Positions 44,157-54,219 of a DNA stretch of 64,000 nucleotides are shown one piece after another. The DNA is from Episyrphus balteatus (lineage: Eukaryota; Arthropoda; Insecta; Diptera; Syrphidae), in contig NC_079135.1 in NCBI RefSeq assembly GCF_945859705.1, positions 1,674,001 through 1,738,000 of the forward strand. The letters run 5' to 3'. The notes beneath the pieces are model-generated. The model was given only the letters and a program-made list of their open reading frames with translations, made no database searches and had not been told where the DNA came from. A program made the translations under genes and the position numbers. How positions within the stretch are numbered: the stretch's first letter is position 1; the number at the start of each line of letters is the position of its first letter.

Positions 44157-47100
44157 ATGGACATTCTACAAAAACATTTATCTAAAATCCGCGTCCCCAG
44201 CGATAACCAAAGTATTTACAAAGACGAATGTGTCTATTCGTATGATAATCCGGAATCCACCACCGGTCTTTATGTTAATCTAACCTCGTTCCTCAGTTTT
44301 GGTGAGGATTTTATTAAACCCTACTCCAACAAAACCGGCAATCCCGTCTTCTTGCACATCCAAAGGGAAAAGACAAAAATTGTCGAAAGCGACAATGAAA
44401 AAACCGATGTGTCGGCCGGACCCGAGCGTAAAATAACACGTCTGGCAATTGGCGTCGAAGGTGGCGCCGACTTAAAGAGCCAAAAGTATTCCTATAAGGA
44501 CACATATCAAATTGTAGTCGTTCCCGAAATGACCAAAATCCCATATCCAAATGTTGATTTGCCACTCATAGTTCAGCAGTCAGTCGAAGCTCTGCTAGCT
44601 GCCGAATCGGCTATAGCCAAGCTAGAGAAACAAGCAATGACTGGAACATGGGATGGCGAAGTGCGTCAAGTGTCCAAGTATTCTAATGATTTAAAGCAGT
44701 TGTCTAATGGCAAAAAGATCCCACCCACAGGGTGGAAATGCGAAAAATGTGATCTCACGAACAACCTTTGGTTGAATCTCACCGATGGGTCAATCTTGTG
44801 TGGGCGGAAGTTCTTCGATGGGTCGGGAGGTAATGATCACGCTGTAGAGTATTACAAGCAAACTAGCTTCCCGTTGGCTGTTAAGCTTGGCACCATTACT
44901 GCCGATGGCAAAGCAGACGTATTCAGTTATCCTGAAGACGATATGGTCATTGATCCAAAGCTTAATGAGCATCTTGGTCATTTCGGTATTAACATGACTG
45001 CCATGCAAAAGAGCGAAAAGTCCATGATTGAGTTGGAGCTTGACATAAACCAACGCATTGGGGAATGGAGTCAACTGTGTGAGAGCGAAAGCGAGCTGAC
45101 ACCCTTAGCTGGCCCTGGACTAACTGGAATGCGCAATTTGGGAAATTCCTGCTATTTGAACAGCGTTATGCAGGTTTGTAGATTTGTTGGTCAATTGGTT
45201 TTAAATGCAAATACAAAAAACTTTATTTCATCTTTTGCCCAACGTTTTGTCGCTATTCACAACTTCTTCAGGGGTTTTTATGATCTTTAATTTAGCATTA
45301 TGAAAATTTTTTTTTTTTGTTAATTTTTAAAACTTACATGTTGTTTTTTTGTTGTATTTTACATGTTTTTTTTTTGTTTTGTTTTTTAACTTTTGTTTTT
45401 ATTTAGTTTGAAAAAAAGGAAGAAGAAAGAAAAGAAAAATATTACTATTTAATAAACTAACGGCCAATTTCTTCACATAAGTCCTAAGTCAGCTTAGTAC
45501 CCGGTCTAGCTAGATCAGGTCCTAGCACTAGTACTCGGTCCTAAGGAAAAGTTAGGACCTGAGCATTTCTTCACATTTATAGGACCTGATCTAAGTTCAC
45601 AACGCGGTCCTAAGAATTAATACGTATAAAACTGGTCTAACTGTCATTCTGACAATATTTTGATGTTTGAATGAATTAATTTTGATATTTAAGGGAAGTT
45701 TGCAAAATAAATATAGACAAAAAGTAAAAAAAATAATAAAAAGATTATTGAACAATAAAAAAAAATGTGGTGAAACTTTACAAGAAGTCAACAGGAAAAG
45801 AAATTCGATTTGCTTATCAAAAAATGTCACAGTCAAGAATTAATTCATGAGTGCTGAATTGTATGATCTGGTAAATGTAGGAAATGCTGAGATACAGGAT
45901 ACCAAAACCGACGAAGGTGTAATTAAATACTCGAGGTATAAACGGATCCCTAACCTTAATGCAACAGTTTCGGACAGACATTTGTAACTTCATATGTATG
46001 TAAAAAATATATGTTAACAAAAAGAATAATTTAAAAAAAAATGCAGTCCAGTTATAGTCTTTTTTTTTACTAATATCCGACTTTTAGAAAGATCGGAGAA
46101 AGTCCCTATACTTTTTTGGTACTTGTACCTACATCAAGTAGGTAAATTGTAAATTAAAAAAAAAAATCATTTAAATCAACAAAAACGCACTTTTCAAGAG
46201 AAACAACAAGAAATTAAAAAAATCTGTCAGATATCTTTTAAAAAGACTGAAATCCATTGCTTTTATTTAAGTACTAACCGCTAGACTACCGATTTTTAGG
46301 TCCTAACTTATACCGAGTCCTAACTATAACTAATAATACTCGGTACCAATTTGACAGTTCTAAGGCTTAGTACTTTTGTGAAGAAATCACTTGGTACCAA
46401 TTTGAGTACTAACGATTGGTATAATAACCAGGTACTACCTAATGAGGACCTAGCTAGGACCAAGTCGTAACTAGTACTCGATCCTAAATTGACAGTTCTA
46501 GGGCTTAGTACTTGAGTGAAGAAATGAGTTGATACCGATTTGAGTACTAACTTTAGGACTAGGACCGGTGCTAACGCTAGGACTCTGTGAAGAAATTGGC
46601 CGTAACATAAAAAAAAAAAAAAACAAGGGACTAAATAAATTAAAAAGACGAACATAAGTTTTCTGCCCAGAACACAAAAATTTTCCAGACCGTTTGGGGT
46701 GCTGATTCCGAAAACAACATGAGGTTTTTTAGCAGCTCTAGTTTTTAAATTATTCATACATGAAAAGTCATAGAAATACAATTTTCATTTTGTTAAATTT
46801 TTTTTTTGAATTTTTATATTACTTACTGAACCGAAATACATTACATCCGAAATAAATTTTTCCAGAAAACTTTAAAAACGCTTGTGATAATAAAATTTAA
46901 AAAAAAATAGTATGAAATTACCCTCAAAATGTAAAAAATTAAAATATCAGGTCCTAGAAAGCAACCAGTGTAATTTGTAGGCTTAGTGGACCCAAATACA
47001 TAAGGTTCGATAAAAAATTTTCTGGAAAATGTTAAACAGTTTAAATAAGCATAACTTTAAAATTAGTACGAAATTAACCCAAAAAATTGGAAAACTAAAA

Positions 47101-49710
47101 TATTTCAAAAAATAGAAATGAATGAATGTGATTTTTGGATTTACTGACCCCCAAGGACATTCATTTTAATATAATTTTTTCTGGAAAATTTTATAAACCT
47201 TCAAAATAAGGAAAACTTAAAAATTAATATGAATAGTCCCCCAAATATGAAAAGTTAAGTATTTCAATAACTAGAGCAGCTAGAAGGAAACCAATATGAT
47301 TTTTGAGCTTACTGAACCCAAATCTGTTTGATATAAATCTTTTTTGAAAATTTTAAAAAGTTGAAAATTGTTGGCCAGTGATCACGGTACTTACATATTT
47401 TATTGCTAATGCGTAGCTTACAATGGTGTTTTCTCGATCTTCTTGTGTGTTCATCGTTCTTCTTCTTAGTTTTTGTTGTATGTGCAAGCTTTCAAGAGTA
47501 TACCTCGTCGTCGTTCTCTTCTCGTTGTCGAGTACTCTTACATCATCAAAATTAGGTATATGACCGCTCAATTATATTTGTGATCATCAACAGGCCGATA
47601 TGGTTTCTTCATTTTTATGTCCGCTTTGTGCTTCGTCATTCTTATACCTAGTTGTCTTTTTGTTGTTCCGATGTAAGACAAATTGCACTTCTCCTCTTCT
47701 GTCCCCCCGCAGCATACTTTATAAACAACGTTGTGTTGTTGATTCTTTTCAATCGGAGCTTTGGTATTCGTGAAAATGTTCCTGAGTGTGGCATTTGACT
47801 TATATGCGTATAATGCGCTTTCTTGTTTAGTGATTGACTGTAAGCTTCTAGCGCCTGTTAACTTTGGAATATAGCGCATGTGAAGTACCTGATTATGCTG
47901 TTGTTGTTTTATTTATCGGGTTTGTTGTTTGATTTATTTTGTTTTAGATTAGGTTGTTTATTATAAAGTTTGGATTCATTTGGAGAATGGTTTTGATTTT
48001 GTTTATGTTGTCTTCTTTGAATTGAACGTCGCTTATATCAAGTATTTTGTTTATGAAATTTGTTGCTAAGTTAATTTTTTGTGAATTAGGTTGTGTTGAT
48101 AAGTAATTGATCATTCTTCCTGACGATGTAGGTTTTGAATACCAATTAAATAAGATTTTATTATTAATTCGGTGCTTTTTTTACGTCTGAGTAGGGTAGG
48201 CTTTTGTTTTGTTCCATTTCTATTGTAAATTGCATTTTTGTGTGATAATTGTTGACTGTATTTAGTATTGTTTCTTTATCTTTTTCTTTTGCAGGTTCTA
48301 TTTACCATTCCAGATTTCATTAGTCGCTTTGTCGATGGAGCATCATCGTATTTCGATGCATTTCCTCAGGATCCAGCCAACGATTTTAATATTCAAACTG
48401 CCAAACTGGGAACAGGCCTTTGGAATGGCAAATACAGTTCAATAGCAGAGAACACACTGGACACCGAATCAACTGGAATTTCGCCAGCGATGTTTAAAAA
48501 CATCATCGGAAAGAATCATCCAGAATTCAGCACAAAGCAACAACAAGATGCGTGTGAATTCTTTCTTTATTTCCTGAATTTATTGGAACGCAACAGCCGT
48601 GGTGGAGCCCATCCAAATCCATCAGATTCGTTAGTGTTCTCTGTGGAAGATCGATTTGAGTGTGGAGAAAGCAAAAAAGTTAAATATACCAAACGTGAGG
48701 AATTTTGCCTGCCACTGGTGATTCCTCTATCGGCAGCAACAAATCAGGAAGAAGTTCAGGAATACCAGGAGAAGCTGGCTGCAAGTGGAAAACCAAACAC
48801 TGGTGAGAATGTTGTCCGTCCCAAAATATCACTGCAAGCGTGTCTGGATAACTTTTTCCAAACTGAAGAAATCGAACAATTCTTCAGTTCGGCTATCAAT
48901 GGTATGACCACTGCCAAGAAGACTACACGATTGGCTTCGATGCCTGATTATATGATGTTGCATTTGAAGAAGTTTACACTTCGTGAGGATTGGGTGCCAA
49001 TCAAGTTGGATGTGTCAGTCGATATGCCAGCTGAAATTGATCTATCCAACATGCGTTCGAGTGGGTTGCAACCGAATGAAGAAACACTTCCAAATACTGT
49101 CGAGCAAGCACCAGAGGTCAAATTCGACGAGGCAGTGATGAGTGAACTCTTAGTAATGGGATTCCCTGAAGAAGCATGCAAACGAGCTATTTTCAATACC
49201 AAAAATGCCGGTTTGGATGTGGCCACCCAATGGATAATGGAACATATTTGTGATGCTGATTTTGCGGCCCCATTTGTTGTACCCGGTTTGGGTAAGGCCA
49301 AGACTTTCCAACCGAATGAAGAAAGCCTTGCGATGCTCATGAGCATGGGATTCGATCAGAAACAAGCCACTGCAGCATTAAAAGCGACAGATAATAACAT
49401 TGAACGAGCAACTGATTGGATATTTTCTCACACTGATTCATTAGATAGTTTGCCCATGGACACGGAGGAGGAAGATGGCGGTGCCGCATCGGCTGCTGCT
49501 TCTAATACAAAGAATTATCGAGATGGAAATGGTAAATACTCGTTGGTTGCTTTTATTTCGCATATGGGTACTTCGTCACAGGTTGGACATTATGTTTGTC
49601 ACATTAAAAAGGACGATCAATGGGTTATCTTTAATGACAGCAAGGTTGCAGCCTCACAGAATCCACCAAAGGATTTGGGTTACTTGTATTTATATAAACG
49701 ACAGAATTAA
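44157..49710 (+). CDS. Usp5: Ubiquitin carboxyl-terminal hydrolase 5 (isopeptidase T)
   Basis: Deubiquitinase that disassembles free polyubiquitin chains from the proximal end, keeping the ubiquitin pool recycled (the fly gene is also called leon). Two coding exons, 44157-45173 and 48295-49710, join in phase 0 across ATGCAG|GTTTGT and TTTTGCAG, giving 810 residues; animal USP5 is about 830-860. Visible features: zinc-finger UBP (C195, C198, C215, H228), catalytic Cys box GNSCYLNSVMQ (C332), KQQQDACEFFLYFL, two UBA domains (LLVMGFPEEACKRAI about 615-660 and LMSMGFDQKQATAAL about 680-720), and His box GHYVCHI (H771) with IFND (Asp 787). The catalytic and ubiquitin-tail-binding elements are intact. 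An upstream in-frame ATG at 44148 was rejected because CTCAG|GATGG looks like a splice acceptor and the second ATG has an A at -3 and G at +4. Confidence 0.95.
45461..46602. mobile_element. Harbinger-like non-autonomous transposon, 1.14 kb
   Basis: The ends CGGCCAATTTCTTCACA and TGTGAAGAAATTGGCCG are perfect inverted repeats, flanked on each side by TAA (45458-45460 and 46603-46605). A TWA three-base duplication is characteristic of PIF/Harbinger. The subterminal 150-350 bases are crowded with short variants of GGTCCTAA and AGTACTCGG in both orientations, and TTCTTCACA / TGTGAAGAAAT recurs internally. The centre is unique AT-rich DNA. A minus-strand open frame at the right end is only a translation of these repeats. 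Confidence 0.8.
46825..47330. repeat. Degenerate tandem repeat, period about 160 bp
   Basis: A block ACTGAACCCAAAT, with variants, recurs at about 46825, 46986, 47142 and 47310. Each is followed by TTTTTCTGGAAAATTTTA-like sequence and an AAAACTTAAAAATTA-like block. Diverged throughout, so old. Confidence 0.6.
47353..48290 (-). pseudogene. Decayed Penelope-like element 3' part (reverse transcriptase end and GIY-YIG)
   Basis: Read on the minus strand from 48290, three shifted frames in order give MQFTIEMEQNKSLPYSDVK, then LFNWYSKPTSSGRMINYLS and NLATNFINKIL, then a linker (MRYIPKLTGARSLQSI), then NVVYKVCC with LSYIGTTKRQLGIRMTKHKA and, after another shift at 47570, IPNFDDVRVLDNEKRTT and LESLHIQQ. 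This is the order seen in Penelope-like retroelements: the end of the reverse transcriptase, a linker, then a GIY-YIG endonuclease. At least three frameshifts and one stop break it, and the catalytic reverse transcriptase core is missing. It is not functional. No terminal repeat was recognised here. Confidence 0.8.
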
Positions 49711-49910
49711 TAATTTGATTTTTTGTTTATAATTTAACTTGCCTATTGCTGCACTCATTTATTAAATATTCGCGCCGTGAAATACAAAAATTAATGAGAA
49801 ATTCATTTAAAATGTTTTTTTTTCTTCTTTGTATTTGCATTTCGATTTGGATTTTATCGTAGTAAGTTTCATTATTGCAAAAAAAAAAATTGTAAAACAA
49901 AAATATAAAG

Positions 49911-49916
49911 AATAAA
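49911..49916 (+). terminator. Usp5 polyadenylation signal
   Basis: AATAAA about 200 bases after the Usp5 stop, followed by an A/T-rich and T-rich stretch. Confidence 0.6.
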
Positions 49917-50299
49917 TCAGCATTTAAAAAAGAAAAAAAATACCAACGTTGTTTTTTTCATATTAAGCTTTTCTGCCTTTTACTTTGTCCAAGTCGGAGA
50001 GACGGAATTTGTTAGTTGCCCATATAAATTCAACAGCTAACGGCACAAGAGCTTCCATTCATTTATCGACTTACTGAATTATGTGCTGGTAATAAAATAG
50101 GTGTGACTGTACTTTGCCAGGTGGTTGGTGCTCTCTGACCTTTCTGTGGAATCCATAGACAAGTCGACTCAGATTATGAAAACCGAATCGGAGATAATTC
50201 TCCCCTCTGAAGGATACCTCTTTAGGGCCGTATAGCATAACCTGTTGGAGGGAGTATTACAATAATTTTCTAAATAAAATATGAATTTAAATTTAATAG

Positions 50300-50305
50300 T
50301 TTATT
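50300..50305 (-). terminator. Alg2 polyadenylation signal
   Basis: AATAAA on the minus strand about 120 bases downstream of the Alg2 stop. Confidence 0.55.
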
Positions 50306-50423
50306 GTGTTATGCAGGACAAAAAAATACATTTTCATTTTTTTTTAAAGAAGCTTAATTATATAATTTTTAGTTATGCTGATTTTGATTGATAAACTTGT
50401 GTATTTCTCACAAGAAAATTAAG

Positions 50424-51662
50424 TTAATTTGTCTTTGATTTCCTATCAAGCAAATCTCTAATAATACTCTCAATCTTATTGCCAAAAGATTCAAAGGAAA
50501 ATTTCTGCTGAACTCGTTTGCGGCCCATTTCACCCATTCGTTCGCAAAGCTGTTGATCCTTAAAAAGACTGCACATAGCTTTGGAGAATTGTTGGGAATC
50601 CTTTTCACATAAAATGCCTGTTGAATTGTGTACAATAGTTTCTGTTGGTCCACCACTATTTAGTGCTATAACTGGCTTTGACATGTACATTCCTTCGAGT
50701 GGTACAATTCCGAAATGTTCATTTTCCGGTGTATACAGAAGGCATTGAGTCTTTTGCAGCAAAGCAATCTTTTCAATGTCCGATGGAGATTTAAGTAAAA
50801 TCACCTTATTTTGTAATTCCAATTTGGCCACGGTATCAACAAGTTCATCATAAGTCACCATGTTTTCGGTGCATAGTAAATCATATCCACCGGCAATTAC
50901 CAAACGGCATCTTTGCCAGTCGTTGCGCGAGAGGGATTTCTCGAGCAGCTTGAAGGAATGCAAAGCTAATTCGTGATTCTTCTTACGTTCATAACGATTA
51001 ATAGACAAATACATAAATGCATCCGATGGAATGTCAAGGGAATCCTTATTTTTAGATTCAATCTTCATCTTGTCAAAGAAATTTGTATTAAGCGATGGAT
51101 AAAGAACATCTGGAATCACATCTAATCGCTTAAAGGTTTCGCGGAATATACGCAGAGTGAATTTGCTGTTAACCAAAATAGAGTCAGCCAAACCGGTTGT
51201 GTATTCTTCTAAATAATTAATTGGAGCACGATATACTGACTTAAGATATCCTTCGGGAGCACTCAACAATTGATCGGGAAAGTGACAATAGAAGACAATT
51301 TTTGGATTGTGTTTGGCTAGTCTTAGAATTGGTATTCCAATTGAAATTTGGTCACAGAATATGATATCGATTTTTTCTCTGCGCGACAAGCACAAGGAGG
51401 CATAGAATGCAGCGTAAAGCATGCGGAAATACGCACAAAATGCATAGAAACGCCCGAATATCTTTCGGGGTAGCCAGTCGCCGACAGATTGAACGAAGAG
51501 AGTTCCGTCACGAGTTTCGTCAAAGCAATGCGTTGGGTCATGGTGATTGGTAAGGAAACTAACTTTATGGCCTTTTTGGTGAAGAGCTAAGGCTGCGTCA
51601 ACGACTAGCCTTTCAGCTCCTCCTATACCCAGATCGGGATGTAAAAATAAAACACGTACCAT
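50424..51662 (-). CDS. Alg2: Alpha-1,3/1,6-mannosyltransferase ALG2
   Basis: Adds the second and third mannoses to the dolichol-linked oligosaccharide on the cytosolic face of the ER during N-glycan assembly. A single uninterrupted exon of 412 residues, near the 416 of human ALG2. It has the GT4-family layout: an N-terminal Rossmann half starting VRVLFLHPDLGIGGAERLVV, a hydrophobic segment at about 70-92 that may associate with the membrane, FYCHFPDQLLS, and a C-terminal half with the EX7E nucleotide-sugar motif EHFGIVPLE (E315, E323) and ALNSGGPTETIVHN. The start is supported by direct alignment with the family N-terminus. Its promoter faces that of the PRCC-like gene across 1.28 kb. No damage is visible. 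Confidence 0.96.
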   Translation of the reverse strand: MVRVLFLHPDLGIGGAERLVVDAALALHQKGHKVSFLTNHHDPTHCFDETRDGTLFVQSVGDWLPRKIFGRFYAFCAYFRMLYAAFYASLCLSRREKIDIIFCDQISIGIPILRLAKHNPKIVFYCHFPDQLLSAPEGYLKSVYRAPINYLEEYTTGLADSILVNSKFTLRIFRETFKRLDVIPDVLYPSLNTNFFDKMKIESKNKDSLDIPSDAFMYLSINRYERKKNHELALHSFKLLEKSLSRNDWQRCRLVIAGGYDLLCTENMVTYDELVDTVAKLELQNKVILLKSPSDIEKIALLQKTQCLLYTPENEHFGIVPLEGMYMSKPVIALNSGGPTETIVHNSTGILCEKDSQQFSKAMCSLFKDQQLCERMGEMGRKRVQQKFSFESFGNKIESIIRDLLDRKSKTN

Positions 51663-52229
51663 GGCGAGTTGATTATCTGAAATAAGATATCATAGATCGG
51701 TTGCAAAATAGTGTTGCGGTTAGGGAATGTTTTTTTTTTTCCTTACTTGAATGAGTGTCATTCAATGGGTGGTGTTTAAAACTTGGTATTTATTTATTTT
51801 TGTTTTATTTTTTCAATTTATTTGCAGCAGTTTTAAGTATTTGAATTAAAAAAACTCAAATTGGAATTTATTCTTTTGTGAATTTTGTAAACACAGAACG
51901 GTCACGGTTTGATCTGCTGACAGGCAGACAGCGCATCAATTTCGAGACTCGATGTATCATCACACAAAAGAATGAAATAGTTCAGCAAAGTATATTTCCA
52001 TTTAATTAGAAGTTTGATCTGATGTCGAATTTCTTTAAAAAATCAAGAGTCTGCTTTAGGTGTATGGTGTTTTCTTGTTTGATGGAACATAAATGGTGCC
52101 TTTTCACGAGTCGTGTGGCAAATTGTGCTGCTAAAACCAACTCGTATGAAGCCGCAGATCACTCTTAATTTTTGCTGACATTTGTACCTTCGTTTTTTCT
52201 TCAAATGCTTCCGTACCCTAATTTGTAAG

Positions 52230-52433
52230 GGCCATATTATACACTAGTTTAAAAAATACATCTGGATGTAAAATTGTCAAAAAATGTCAAAAATAAATCT
52301 AAAAATTACTATTTTTTCTGTGTGTGGGATAACGAAAAACGGCTAGTGAAAATTATGGATTTGGATTTATTTTTCAAATTTCAATTTCCATACATCCATG
52401 TAGGTATTTTTTAAACTTGTGAATAATATGGTC
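52230..52433. mobile_element. 204-bp MITE
   Basis: GGCCATATTATACACTAGTT and TAAAAAATACATCTGGATGT at the left pair with ACATCCATGTAGGTATTTTT and AACTTGTGAATAATATGGTC at the right, with a few mismatches. Confidence 0.7.
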
Positions 52434-52541
52434 GTAAATAAAGCAAATTTTTTTCGAATTCAAAATTAACGAGTTAAAAAGCATGATTTTGATCAAAATT
52501 TCTTTTATTTTGATGCGCTAAAATGGATTTTAAAATCACTT

Positions 52542-52667
52542 GGGCATATTCACAGACAGTTTCTCAGCTGCTTCTAAGAAAGACTAGAGTTTATTCTTTA
52601 CAATAAACATTGGATAAACCCCAGTCAAATATAAAATGGAGTCTAAAAACGACTATGAATATGCCCC
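52542..52667. mobile_element. 126-bp MITE
   Basis: GGGCATATTCACAGACAGTT at the left mirrors AAAACGACTATGAATATGCCCC at the right over about 35 bases with mismatches. It sits about 275 bases upstream of the PRCC-like start codon. Confidence 0.6.
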
Positions 52668-52944
52668 ATTAAAAAATTGTTTTGCCACAGGATTAAAAAA
52701 ATTGCAGCTTTTTAAAATATCTGGAAACTTTATGAATTTTTATAAATCTCCTCAAGTACATCCCTGGCGTATTTTTTTTTCTCACTGAACACTTTCATTT
52801 CCTCGCTGTCACTTAACATTTGACGTAAAAAAATATAAAACTCAACAAAAAAATAATAAATAAATAAAACTAAACAAAAAATTTATAATTACGCAGATTA
52901 CGCTTATAAAATTGTCCGTAAAAGTTCTAAAACTTGTAAAAATA

Positions 52945-54165
52945 ATGTCCTTGGTTGCATATGCTTCAAGTAGTGGTGATGAAAGTACTGATACTGAAGA
53001 TAACGAACCATCGCCACCATCACCTACTAAAAAAGAACCCGTGCTCAATGGTCACATTAGCGACGAAGATGAAGACATACCTGTTATAACCGAACCTTCT
53101 CCATTTAAATCTTTTCTAAATCTTCCAGCACCGAAATCTGTCGTAGATACTGATACCATTCACTCTCTCTTTGAAAAACTACCTGAACCCAAAACAAAAA
53201 TCGATGTAATTGAAGAGGAAGACGATGAATTTCTTCGCAAAAAAGCAACTCCTCTGGAAACTACTCCAAAACCAAAAGTTCCTCCGCCATCGAAGAATTT
53301 AGTTCGCATAACAATACCATCACTGAAAGACTTTGATGACGTGGAAGCAAAGAAAGAAAAGCCTACGGATGTGCCCATTAAACAGTCTGGGTTTTCTAGT
53401 CTCATCAGCATTCTTCCAACTCCCAAATCCGAACAGAGTTTTGTCAAACCAAAGCCATCTGAAAATGAGACTCCAAGTAAACAACCATCCAAGCCAATGG
53501 CATTTGTTCCCGATGCCGTAAAGAACCGTCGACCTGCTCACAACACGGAGAATGTTGATAGAACAGTGTCAACCAAAAAGCATGGCCCAAAGCCAAAGCC
53601 TAAAGTCTCTTTGGTGAGTGTGAGTGACAGCGAAGGTTCAGACAATGAAGGTGGTGATTTCTTCTCCCTCACCAATGACGACAAACTACCTGAAGTTAGC
53701 AAGGACGAGATTGCTGCCATGGTGTCTAAGAAAGCCGCTGAAATGGCAAAAAGTTCATCGAAATTCCTTGCCATTACTCAAACCAATGAACCGCAATTGG
53801 ACGAAATACCCCAAGAAGATCTATCTGCTGGTAGTAGCAAACAGACGCTTGACAACGAGGCCATTCAAGCACTCATGGGCAGCCAAGCGAAACGTCTTAA
53901 AATGGATGATATTCAAATCATCGATATTGTCCCCGATCAAGTACAACCCAATAAAGACGAATGGCTACGAACTGCCCTGGCGTCAGCAACAACCTATCAA
54001 CCCACCGGTGTGCTGACAGACGAAGAACCTGCCGCAGGCACTCGAAGGAAACATCAAATTACCTATTTGGCTCATAAGGCAAAGGCAAATGAAGCCGAAT
54101 TGCAGGCAATGTGGTCTGCAAATCGTCAAAACAGAAGACAAACACAAAACAAATATGGTTTTTAA
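52945..54165 (+). CDS. PRCC: PRCC-like protein (proline-rich, splicing and mitotic checkpoint factor)
   Basis: In mammals PRCC is a nuclear protein linked to pre-mRNA splicing and mitotic checkpoint control; the fly role is inferred. A single exon encodes 406 residues. The start MSLVAYASS is the conserved PRCC N-terminus, so I chose the ATG at 52945; the frame extends 11 codons further upstream without an ATG. The N-terminal two-thirds is low-complexity, rich in Ser, Pro, Glu and Lys, with acidic runs (DTEDNEPSPPSP, IEEEDDEFLRKK). The C-terminal 120 residues are the diagnostic part: LMGSQAKRL, IQIIDIVPDQV, then RRKHQITYLAHKAKANEAEL and the end NRRQTQNKYGF. The gene runs tail-to-tail with TMEM60, with stops only 55 bases apart. 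Confidence 0.92.
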   Translation: MSLVAYASSSGDESTDTEDNEPSPPSPTKKEPVLNGHISDEDEDIPVITEPSPFKSFLNLPAPKSVVDTDTIHSLFEKLPEPKTKIDVIEEEDDEFLRKKATPLETTPKPKVPPPSKNLVRITIPSLKDFDDVEAKKEKPTDVPIKQSGFSSLISILPTPKSEQSFVKPKPSENETPSKQPSKPMAFVPDAVKNRRPAHNTENVDRTVSTKKHGPKPKPKVSLVSVSDSEGSDNEGGDFFSLTNDDKLPEVSKDEIAAMVSKKAAEMAKSSSKFLAITQTNEPQLDEIPQEDLSAGSSKQTLDNEAIQALMGSQAKRLKMDDIQIIDIVPDQVQPNKDEWLRTALASATTYQPTGVLTDEEPAAGTRRKHQITYLAHKAKANEAELQAMWSANRQNRRQTQNKYGF

Positions 54166-54174
54166 CGTTTCGCT

Positions 54175-54180
54175 TTTATT
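54175..54180 (-). terminator. Probable TMEM60 polyadenylation signal
   Basis: AATAAA on the minus strand, 40 bases past the TMEM60 stop and 10 bases past the opposing PRCC stop. Cleavage downstream of it would put the TMEM60 mRNA end inside the PRCC coding region. Confidence 0.5.
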
Positions 54181-54211
54181 CCTGTAAAGAATTTATGTTT
54201 TTTAAAAATTA

Positions 54212-54217
54212 AATAAA
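54212..54217 (+). terminator. Probable PRCC polyadenylation signal
   Basis: AATAAA 47 bases after the PRCC stop. It ends 3 bases before the last base of the TMEM60 stop codon on the other strand, so the PRCC mRNA end falls within the TMEM60 coding region. Confidence 0.6.
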
Positions 54218-54219
54218 GT

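Larger units (their letters stand above)
45174..48294. other. Usp5: Usp5 intron (3.1 kb)
   Basis: Bounded by GTTTGT and TTTTGCAG. It consists of a TAA-flanked DNA transposon (45461-46602), a degenerate tandem repeat of about 160 bp (46825-47330) and an antisense Penelope-like fragment (47353-48290) that reaches the acceptor. The intron interrupts the gene seven residues after the catalytic cysteine. Confidence 0.85.
49711..50423. other. Convergent spacer between Usp5 and Alg2
   Basis: Holds the 3' UTRs of the two genes. The Usp5 signal is at 49911 and the Alg2 signal at 50300 on the other strand. The middle (about 49970-50250) is GC-richer and shows no recognisable gene. Confidence 0.7.
51663..52944. 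other. Divergent promoter region between Alg2 and the PRCC-like gene
   Basis: The 1.28-kb spacer must carry both promoters. Two small MITEs (52230-52433 and 52542-52667) lie in its right half. Next to Alg2 there is AACACAGAACGGTCACGGTT (about 51890-51909). I could not identify a confident core promoter element. Confidence 0.6.

Noticed and set aside
46320..46781. 153-codon minus-strand open frame with repeated VLxLRTVxL-like peptides
   Set aside because: It is a translation of the subterminal repeats of the Harbinger-like element; the repetition comes from DNA motifs, with no domain or plausible start.
48948..49346. 132-codon minus-strand open frame
   Set aside because: Shadow of the Usp5 coding exon; the plus strand has clear UBA domains in the same place.
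52912..52944. Eleven-codon N-terminal extension of the PRCC-like frame
   Set aside because: No ATG; the conserved family N-terminus begins at the ATG at 52945.
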